Shown here piece by piece: positions 26,533-35,625 of a DNA stretch of 64,000 nt (position 1 is its first letter; every line of letters starts with the position of its first letter). The notes under the pieces were generated by a model. That model saw nothing but the letters and a program-made list of their open reading frames with translations. It was not told the DNA's origin and did not search any database. A program made the position numbers and the translations under genes. Source of the stretch: Phycomyces blakesleeanus NRRL 1555(-) (lineage: Eukaryota > Mucoromycota > Mucoromycetes > Mucorales > Phycomycetaceae). The stretch spans positions 309,548 through 373,547 of the forward strand of contig NW_017265169.1 of the NCBI RefSeq assembly GCF_001638985.1. The letters are read 5' to 3'.

Positions 26533-28397
26533 TACTACTACTGCTGCTGCTGTTGCTGTTGCTGCTGCTGATAATGTTTTTATTGTTATTGCTGTTGCTG
26601 TTGTTGGTTCTGTCAGGGTTGCCTTGCCGAAGTGCCTGGAGAGTGACCTTGCGTGTTTCTTTGTGACCTTCTTTGGTGGCCAGAGAAGATGCTGGTCGGG
26701 AACGCAGGGGAATAGGAGAGTTCTGGTCCTGAATATCGTCGTCTGTCTTTGATCCAGAAGATACCGAGGTGGTTTCTGACTGAGAAACGAGAAGCTGGCG
26801 TTTGCCGGTTGCCGTCTGCTCGAGTTCTTCGGGTGTGAGATCCAGGAATTCTCGGTGAGGCAGAAGCCAGGGGTGATGGAGGACGGTGTCGAGCGTGCAA
26901 CGTTGGAGGGGATCTGAAACCAATAGTTGGCGAAGTAAATCCTGGGCTGGCTGGGTGACGTAGTCTGGGAAGGTGAGAGAGGAGGAGAGGATGTAGCGAT
27001 AGAGGAGAATGATATTGTCTCCGTTTGGGTTCGCTGGGTCGTCATCAAAGGGTAGGTAGCCACACAGCATGGCATAGAGAATCACACCGCAGGACCAAAT
27101 GTCTGCCGCAGTTCCTCCATAGAGACCTCTGTTTGTTACAAGTTCTGGGGCAGCGTAACAGGGAGATCCGCATGAAGTTGACATTAAATCATTCACGGCA
27201 GAGAACTGGTTCGCAAAGCCAAAGTCGGTTACAACCAGATTGTGCTCTTTGTCCAACAGTAGATTTTCCTAAAGGCGGCTGATCTTGTCTCAGTGAACGT
27301 CTCTCATTATTTTTTGTTGTTATTACTATTATTGTTTTTGGAATCTATATTTATATCTATATTTATATTTATATATATTTTCCCTAGGGAAATGAAAATT
27401 ATATCGTTTAAATGGCTGGTATCACCACACGTCTTACCAGTTTTAAATCTCTGTGAACGATATTCTTCTGGTGCATGTAATGAACAGTACTGGCGAGCTG
27501 AGCAAATAGCTTTCGGGCATCTTTTTCTCGCAGTCGACGATGAAGTACGATATGTTCAAATAATTCACCACCTTGATAAAAGAAACAGAGAAGATATATA
27601 GATCATTAGATTTCATTACTTATTTATTTATTTATATATATATAAAGGTTACCAGAGGCATATTCAAGTAGGATTCCAATATGTTTTTCGGTTTCAATCA
27701 CGTCTAATAGCTTTACAATGTGTGGATGCTTCAATAACTGTAGATCACGTTAGAATTAGACCAGAAATCGTCATGAATCCTAACTAAACAATGTGTAATT
27801 ATAATTTTTATTTTTATTTTTATTTTACAACTTGCCTGAAGCACAGAAATTTCCTTTTCAACCTTGCCCAGCCGAGAAGCTGTCTCGACATCGGTCTTTC
27901 TAATCAGTTTCACAGCAACCTTTATATATATATATATATTTATATTTATAGAGTAGATTATAGAGGTGAGTAATTTCATAGTGGATTGTGCGCAAGTTTT
28001 TCTTTTTTTCTTTCTTTTTCATTATTATTATAGCTTTGTATACCTCTTTGCCAGTTTCTGAATGAACACCTAATTTGACTTTTCCAAATTCACCCATGCC
28101 GAGTGTTTGCATCAAGAGATAGGGACCAAGTTTGGCCTGTTTTCTTTGTCCTCTTTGTGGAGTAGGATTAGGATTAGGAGCAGGAACGGAAACGGGAACG
28201 GGAACGGGAAGATGAACAGGAGCAGGATTAGTGGCGATGATAGGTTGGTCAGGGATATCGGAGTGTTCGAGTGAGAGAGGAGGTAAATCAAGCATGGTAT
28301 CATTTGTTGACTGAGTCTCGTACAGAGTTGTCTCGATAGTCACATTTTGTTTTGTTGATTGAAGAGGTGGGTCGCGTAAAGGAGCTAAGGCAGCCAT
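25100..28397 (-). CDS. Ser/Thr protein kinase, KIN4/AMPK-related, with KA1-like C-terminus
   Basis: Predicted 921 aa from exons 28397-28044, 27919-27836, 27737-27653, 27571-27438, 27268-25717 and 25656-25100. The kinase domain has [12 protein letters not shown] (P-loop), VAVKLIRK (Lys), HRDLKLEN (catalytic loop), [10 protein letters not shown] (DFG) and [10 protein letters not shown] (APE). The text resembles fungal KIN4-type kinases of the CAMK/AMPK branch, which act at the spindle-position checkpoint or cell periphery. A long Asn/Ser/Gln-rich disordered region follows, then a C-terminal segment ([18 protein letters not shown], ending [14 protein letters not shown]) like a KA1 membrane-binding domain. 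Intron 2 uses a GC donor (CAG|GCAAGT), forced by phase. Intron 5 (25716-25657) is 60 nt, in frame and stop-free. Subfamily is uncertain. Confidence 0.85.
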
Positions 28398-28633
28398 AGT
28401 TGTGTACAGTCTGCAAGAAATAGGTTACAAGAGGTCCTTTCTTGTTGTTGATCTTTTGTTGTTAAAAGCTTTGAAGGATAAAGGCAAAGATGGTAATGAG
28501 ACTTGTTCTTCCTTTATATTTTATTTTCAAGATATATATATATATCAATATATATATTCTTTATGTGTAATAATAATGAAAGAGAGGTATAGTGTCTGAG
28601 TAAGTGAGTGAGTGAGTGAGTGAGTGAGTGAAT

Positions 28634-28668
<35 letters not shown>

Positions 28669-29765
28669 TGAGAGAAGAGAAAGAAAGAAAGAGAAAGAAA
28701 GAGATATCAGGTCATTATGAAAAATAAAATAAAAAAAAGTGTAAAATAAAGGTATATAAAATGATATGATATGATATGATATGATATTGTATTTTATTGT
28801 ATGTTATTGTATTGTACTGTACTGTACTGTACTGTACTGTACTGTAGGATTTAAACTCTATAAATATATAAGAGCGATTAGCTTAAGATCGGCATGCTTT
28901 TCCGGCAACACCTTTACCGAGGCAAAAACCTTTTTAGAACTCGGATGGCTTGTAACCATCTTCCCTGGTTTCCTTTTTGTATCTAACGTCGTAGTTTCGC
29001 TTAGCTTAGCTTAGCTTAGCTTGGCTTGGCTTAGGGGCTGTCTTTGCTTGACCTTGTATACACAAATATAAGATATTGATAAGCGCTGGCTATGGCTATT
29101 ATGATTCTAGTAATAAATATACCTTTATTTCAAAAGAAAGAGAAAAAATAATAATTCTACAGGTACGCCCTTGTTTGATCAAATTTATTTATTTAAATAT
29201 AATTTTTTAGGACGGAGCACTGTGTCCGACCTTTCTTATTTATGAATATTAATTACATTATATTTTATTATATTGTATTATATTATATTATATTAGTATT
29301 ATTAGTATTATTATCTTATACCCTTCTTTGCAAGGGTCTCTATCACTCTTTCTCTTTTGTAACTAACATGCTGAACAAAGGCAAATTAATAGAGAGAGAG
29401 AGAGAGAGAAAGAAAAGTGTAGTATAAAGAATGTATAGATATATTCTTGTGAAAAAATTATCACACTTCTTTATTCATTCTAATGACAAATAATTAATCG
29501 TGTATTACTGTTGTCTACCTTATTTCTTTTGAAGCTAATACTATAATAATATTGGCTTTCATCTTTTGCCTTTCTCTTTTCTGCTCAAGGGTGCACAGAC
29601 CTGTGTTGCACGATGGTAATGTATGTATAAAGATATCCAAGTGACATGTCTATATCTATATATATAAATATAAATCAGGAATGATATAAAGACATATCTG
29701 TCTGTGTGGGAGTGGAAATTATAAACTACAATTAAATAAATAAATAAATAAATAAATGAAGATGG
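28398..29765. other. Intergenic region with tandem repeats
   Basis: Contains (GTGA)n and (GA)n at 28596-28665, (GATAT)n near 28763-28785, (GTACT)n at 28812-28846, (GCTTA)n at 28998-29035 and (GA)n at 29391-29409. No gene or tRNA is recognised. Confidence 0.5.
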
Positions 29766-31409
29766 TTAACAAAGCATGAAAACCAAAACAAGTCCAACGA
29801 CCAAAATAATCGAAGGCCGCAACCGGCCAGCTACAGCCTCAGTAGGTGTCACCAATGAAGGCTTCGGGCGAAAAACTCTATTCTTGTCCTTATTCGAGCA
29901 ATCCTCACTCGTTCTATGCGGAGTAGCCTCCAGTGCAAACCCATCAAAATCGCACGTCCCTGTCATTGTTGCATATTCATTGTAAAGCAAACTCAGTTTC
30001 TGCTTAGGAGAACACCCAGAGTACACTCCATACAATCCAGCACTTGCATCTCCGCCAATTGCCTCGCAGGATACCAGTCCACACAGCATGTCGATCTGTG
30101 CACCAACCACCAGACTGCTGTTTGAATCAATGCCTGTCGTCCGGTCTTCGATATCTGGAATCTTGTCCGAGGCTGTACAGACCACATTCTGCTTGGCACA
30201 TGTGCATGTCTCATTCAAAGGCGTCGGAGGTAATATAGACGACGCCTTCCACACCTCAGAAAGACCAGGACAATCAACCTGTTCCTGACCAGATTCGGGC
30301 GCATCCTGGAGGTGCGTCTTGTGTGGCGATACCCTGGAAAGGGCATCCTTGAGATTGGTGTAGTCTGGCAAGAGAGTAAGGTTCGTTGGATTCTGTTGCA
30401 CCAGACCATAGTTGTTGTTCTCCTGAGTCCATTCGTACACAACACCACCAGACCAGACGCCTGTCATGGCTGGACTGTAAATCGCTTCCACCTCACCAAA
30501 CTCACGGGGAGACACAAGATTGCAACCGTACTCGGTTAGAAATACCGGCTTGTTGAATTTGTCAAACTCTCGCGTCCGGTCTGCATAACCCGATTTCTCA
30601 AAGGTTGATTTACCACACCATTCATAAAGATTAACCCCAAAAAAGTCAACCTTTATATATATACATATATACATATATATTTAGCAGGAATATTATAACA
30701 ATCATTTCTTTATTTCTACCTGATCATCTGGATCACCACAGCTAAAGTAATCTCGGATAGCATCACGGATATCACCATCATCATTGTTCGCATAACCAAC
30801 CGGGATATAGCGCCGAGTATCCCTTAGATAACGTTTGATGTCGCGTACACCAGCTTTCACGTATGCAGATGCAAGCGTATTGGTCTTATCATTGGTCACC
30901 TCATTTCCAGCCAAGAAAGCGAATATATTATTATAGTCTCCAAAAGCATCAATAGTCGCCCGGTAGGCCTGTAATAGGCGAACATCATACTCAGGCCTGG
31001 CTCGGTTTACAGAAAATTTTGGTGTAGCGATATCTAATAAAATATATATCCCAGCATCTGCAAAAGATTTCATACATTCATCGTGATTATTGGCAGGATC
31101 AACCTATATATATATAATAATAAATATAATCAATCCAAAATTTCAAATCTTAATTACAAAACATACCTCATAAACTCGAATTACATTTAGACCAAGGTGT
31201 GCCATCAGAGCAGAATCACGCCGGCAAGCCACTGGGTCAGCAAGTGGATCAATCAGTACATGGTTGGTTCGAGGCTGATAGGATACGCCTTTGACAAAGA
31301 ATTGTTCTTGGGTAACCTTGTCAAAGAATCTTGTGCCCTTGATAATTATTGGGTGAAGGGCATTAACAGACCCTGCCAGAAAAACGAGCACTAAGAAAAA
31401 TAACTTCAT
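29766..31409 (-). CDS. GPI-anchored beta-1,3-glucanosyltransferase, GH72
   Basis: Cell-wall remodelling enzyme (Gas1/Gel family) that elongates beta-1,3-glucan at the outer face of the plasma membrane. 503 aa from exons 31409-31167, 31103-30720 and 30650-29766. A signal peptide ([17 protein letters not shown]) is followed by the GH72 domain: [37 protein letters not shown] (acid/base Glu) and VFLTEYGCN (nucleophile Glu). A Cys-rich X8/CBM43-like module follows ([12 protein letters not shown], then [12 protein letters not shown]). The C-terminus [15 protein letters not shown] is a GPI-attachment tail. Both catalytic Glu are present. All three exons meet in phase 0. Confidence 0.92.
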
Positions 31410-31802
31410 TTAAAAAAGAAAAAAAAAAAGAAAAGAAAGGCAGAAGAAAACAATAGAATGAAATACAACAATCAACAAGTAGTTTATTAGGAATATATTA
31501 ATTCTCTTTTATAGACTTTTTATAAAAATAATAATAATAATACAATAATTGACAGAGAAATCCAAACACACATATATAAGGATTCTTTAGTAATTATGGA
31601 TTCTTGATAGTAATGCACAGATTAACTATTTTTTCCCTCCTGGCTTCATATCTATCCACCTTTTTTATGTAGCTTGGCTCTTTATTACTAATCACACCTT
31701 ATCCAAAAGAAGTAAGTAAGTAAAGTAAGTAAGAAAGAAAGAAAGAAAGAAAACAATTAAAGACATACCAAGGATACCAAGGATACCAAGGATACCAAGG
31801 AT

Positions 31803-31838
<36 letters not shown>

Positions 31839-32096
31839 GCTTTGGAATGTTAAAATAATAATTTACTCTAAACTAAACAAGAAAGTGACTATTTGGTTTC
31901 AATGAATAAATAATGCATTTTTATAAAGAAACTCAAAGAAACCCAAAGAATTAAAAATAAAAAATAAAGTGGCAAATACTATTCCTGTTATATATATATA
32001 TATATATATATTTATTAATCGATCTACACATACTGTAAGGGGGTGTGAAATGATTTGTTTTCCAAGCAAAATATCTAATCAAGTCTACAAATAAGT
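31410..32096. other. Spacer with an AAGGATACC tandem
   Basis: Upstream flank of the GH72 gene. It contains AAGT/AAAG runs (31710-31752), a short AAGGATACC tandem (31769-31803) and two (TA)n tracts (31806-31834 and 31990-32010). No gene. Confidence 0.5.
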
Positions 32097-34969
32097 TCAG
32101 TAATAATCATCCAAACCAGAGCTTGGAAATGGTACAGAGAGGGACGAAATTAGTTCTGGCCGTGGATGTGGTAAGAGTGATGTTATGGTGGATGTAGTTT
32201 CATACAAAGGATGAACCACTTGAATCTGCTCTAGAGGAGAATTTAATACTTGCTGTGTAGGGTGCATGGGCACAAGTGACAGATCAGGAATAACATGCTG
32301 AACAGACACACTAGTAGCCCTTACTTCCTCCTCATATTTCAGTGCTTTCTCATCCTGGTGTTTCTCTTGATTATGATGATGATTACGATGACGCTGGTGC
32401 TGAGTATAAGGGATAAAATATTGCTGTTTTGGTTCAGATAATACTGTGCGCATGTCTTGTGTGTGGAGATCAAGGGTCGGATCGTTTTTGTAGTACGGCA
32501 TTAAATTACCATACACAAACTTAGGTACGCCCATGGGAGCTGTGGTTTCTGGTAAATCATGATGTTCCAAAGATGAATTAATCCCAAGTTCCTTATCCAA
32601 CGGTGGCGATGCAGCAAACAAAGTACCAGGGCAATAAACAGCTGAAGGTGAGTAAGTAGGCAAAAGCGACTCGATCTGATTAACTAGTCCAACCACATAT
32701 GAATGGTAGCGCACAGTCGACGCCTTTAAAAGTATCGTAATTTTGTACAGTTGATGCTGACCATAAGCCTGTTGACCTGACGTTGGCTCTAGAAAACCAC
32801 CATAGATCATCACAGCCATCATGAATGTTTCGAGAGAAAAGTGACACCAAGTCTGGTCGAGCTGAACCCAGCACTCAAGTAGCTCTACCAATGTATTCGC
32901 TGCCTGAAGGCACACATCAGATGACACAAGCTTCACTGCAGATGCCTGATATTCTAAATCTGCCCGGGAAAATAACCGATAAAGCTGGCAGCGCTGGTAG
33001 TTATATTCGGCATTAAGCTTAATATATGCCTGCTCACCAGATTAACGCGTTTTCCGAACACGTCGACGGACATCTCCACCCTGATAACACAGATGTGGCG
33101 GCAGGGCTGCCCCACCAAGCCTTTAGCTCCTTATCGATTTCCAAAACAGATTCCAGAAGCGGTTTTTCTTCGGCAATCTTGTCCATCATTAAACGGTATA
33201 TGCGAGTGATCTTGTGTCGGTGGATCATAAATTTGACTCGGTACATCGTCTCATCGTCCTCATCTCCTATCAAGCTCGGATAAGCAATCTGTAGCATGCC
33301 CTCAGATCGCAATGAGCTAGTACGATCGGTGTAGATCAAACACAAACTTTCGATAAAATATAATGCCCAAATCATCCGGCTGTTTCTTTTCACCTCAAGT
33401 GTGGCGTGGTGCTTTGATGGGGAATGCATCTTGAGATCAAGACACATTCTTACTGCCAATCCGAGATATATAGAGCCCTCTGACTCAGTTTGGCTAGGTC
33501 TATCGCCTCCTTTTTTCCCACCAGCATAGATAGCCATAACTAACAGACTGTGCATAGTATCGAAGCTGGTCACAATAAACCGAGCTTTTAGGAGCTCCCT
33601 AGCTTTTTCAAAGTAAGGCTCACCTACTCTGTTGGGGTCATGGCCCGGAAACAAGTGATGATGAACCGCACCATGATGGACTGACCAGGCCATAATAGCA
33701 TAAAATAACAGAGGGTCGAGTGCGTTGCTTTGGAAACGTTGAGGGATAGAGTTATCTGGTGTACATGGCAGACACAAAAAACACTTGTCATAAATTTCCA
33801 CCATATTCTGTACAGCACTATGGTCAAGTTCGTCTGCTGTGATTTCATCTCTAAACTGATTTGTGTGCCCAGACTGATCATGGCCGCGTGATTCCTCCCA
33901 TGTGCTGGACAGTGGAAAGACTTTGAGATGTGATTTCCACGGCTCCTTTTTGCGCACAAGAGTCGTCGTTCTATCATCATATGAATCTACAATAATTTGA
34001 TCTTCTTTGGCTTTGGAATTCCCAATCAGACAAGAACTCAATTTGGACATGCCTATAAGCAAGAGAGCATGTAGGTCGGGAAGGCTGATTATATTGGTAT
34101 CAATCCGGAGTCCTTGGGGAGTAAGTGACAGGGACCATGGTGCCTGACAATCCAATAGATTGTGGCTATATTCTTCCAGGTTTGATAATGATAATGATAA
34201 TGATGATGGGGTAGTTGAATTAAAATTAGTAAAAGTCTGGGCACTATCTATCTAACTGGCGTTTCGACCGCACATCTCCAAGGTCTCTTTCGATTGACTG
34301 GATCTGGGCCTCAAGAACACTCACGGTTTCTCTTAATTTCATGAGATGAAAAACATCAATCCGAGTCGAGGAACCATCATAAGGGCAAGGTGCTTTTACA
34401 TATGTATGTATATATGTATGTACACACACACACATACACACACACAAGATGTGTGCTGTTCATTTTCTTTTTATAAATAATAATAATGATAACAATAACA
34501 ATAATAACCATCAAACCAAAAAGTCTTTTTGTATATATATTTCTATAATAAACTTTCGTCAATATTTATTTCCTATCTTATTTACCTTGGGAATTACGGC
34601 AACGAGTACATGAAGGATGAGTAAAATCGCACTTGACTATATCTCATTCATTGGACTTGGTTCTCTTGAACATGAGTCAAGATTGACTATATATATCTTT
34701 TAACTTTTTGTCTTTTTCATTTGTTTGTTTGTTTCTAATTTATTTACCTTTCTTCTTTCTTAATAAATCATAATCAATTAAGCCAATACACACATATACA
34801 TGCATACAAATATATAACATGATTAAGATTAGAAACAAAATTAAACAAGGACAAGGATCAAAGATGATCGATTAAAATCTTACCTACATCGCTCACAGGC
34901 CATGGTCATCCTAATCTTCTTGCATGTCGTTGATCCCGAGGGTTGGAATGCCCGTTCATCTTGCGACAT
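32097..34969 (-). CDS. Zn2Cys6 transcription factor, possibly disrupted
   Basis: Fungal binuclear-zinc regulator. The zinc knuckle is spread over four exons: 34969-34884 (ends MACERCR), an 11-nt microexon 34758-34748, 34636-34586 (KCDFTHPSCTRCRNSQ) and one starting at 34392 (APCPYDG). Joined, they give C-x2-C-x6-C-x6-C-x2-C-x6-C exactly. A coiled-coil linker follows (LRETVSVLEAQIQSIERDL), then a long fungal-TF regulatory domain (34155-33050, with AIMAWSVHHG and LGLAVRMCLDLKMHSPSKHH) and a C-terminal part (32936-32097). The frame breaks at a GATAGATA tandem (34241-34251), near a G4 run (about 33103), and at a TAA just downstream. Canonical introns could bypass these (GTGAGT to TGTCAG; GTGTTA to GAGCAG) but would remove family-like text. 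Either an unusual gene model or a young pseudogene. The start could also be the inner ATG at 34919. Confidence 0.7.
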
Positions 34970-35146
34970 CTCTTTTGGCTGCAATCCCCGGAATCGTCTC
35001 TGTTTTATATATTTATTTAAGATTCAGAAATGCAATGGAAGAAAGTATGCGTTCAAAAGGGAAGGAACCGGGTATTTATACAACGAACAAGGACGTTTGG
35101 GTCTCCGTATTCACTTGAACCTCTTCTTCTAAAAATACAATTACAA

Positions 35147-35417
35147 GAGCATCCACAGCGGTCTTTGTAATTAAAGTATTGAAGTCAAACCAAAAACACA
35201 CATTTAAGAGCATCCACAGTGGTTTATCTAAATCTGAAGTCGCATCTTTTTTATTGCTCGAATGTTTTAGTGAAATGCCAAATTTAGATATATACTAAAT
35301 AAATGTCTAAAATTTCTCAAACCATTTATCTAGACAAACCACTGGGGATGAAAAAATCTAAATTTTCTGCCTAAATTTAAATTTTTGGCCAATTTACACA
35401 AACGGCTGTGGATGCTC
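35147..35417. mobile_element. Nested MITE-like inverted repeats (GAGCATCCACAG ends)
   Basis: GAGCATCCACAG occurs at 35147-35158 and 35208-35219. Its reverse complement CTGTGGATGCTC is at 35406-35417, and a diverged inverted copy (ACCACTGGGGATG) at 35338-35350 pairs with the 35208 copy and its GTGGTTTATCT extension. This looks like one short inverted-repeat element inserted in or next to another. The terminal motif recalls PIF/Harbinger-type MITEs, but no clear target duplication was found. Confidence 0.55.
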
Positions 35418-35625
35418 AAAGACGAATTTACGAGTTTACATTTCGCACAATATGAATTTTTGGTCTTGCCATCAGGTGAATTCATTATCCACCTCTGGAC
35501 AAATTTACTTTCCAAAAAAAAATTATATATATATATATATATCAATTAAAGGACGTTATAAAAGAACGCTTTATAAGATACAAAAATACTTGTTGAGCAT
35601 TATCCTATTTATTTATATTGTGTAT

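Noticed and set aside
26344..27075. A 243-codon minus-strand frame
   Set aside because: It overlaps the kinase exon in another frame; the kinase frame carries the conserved motifs.
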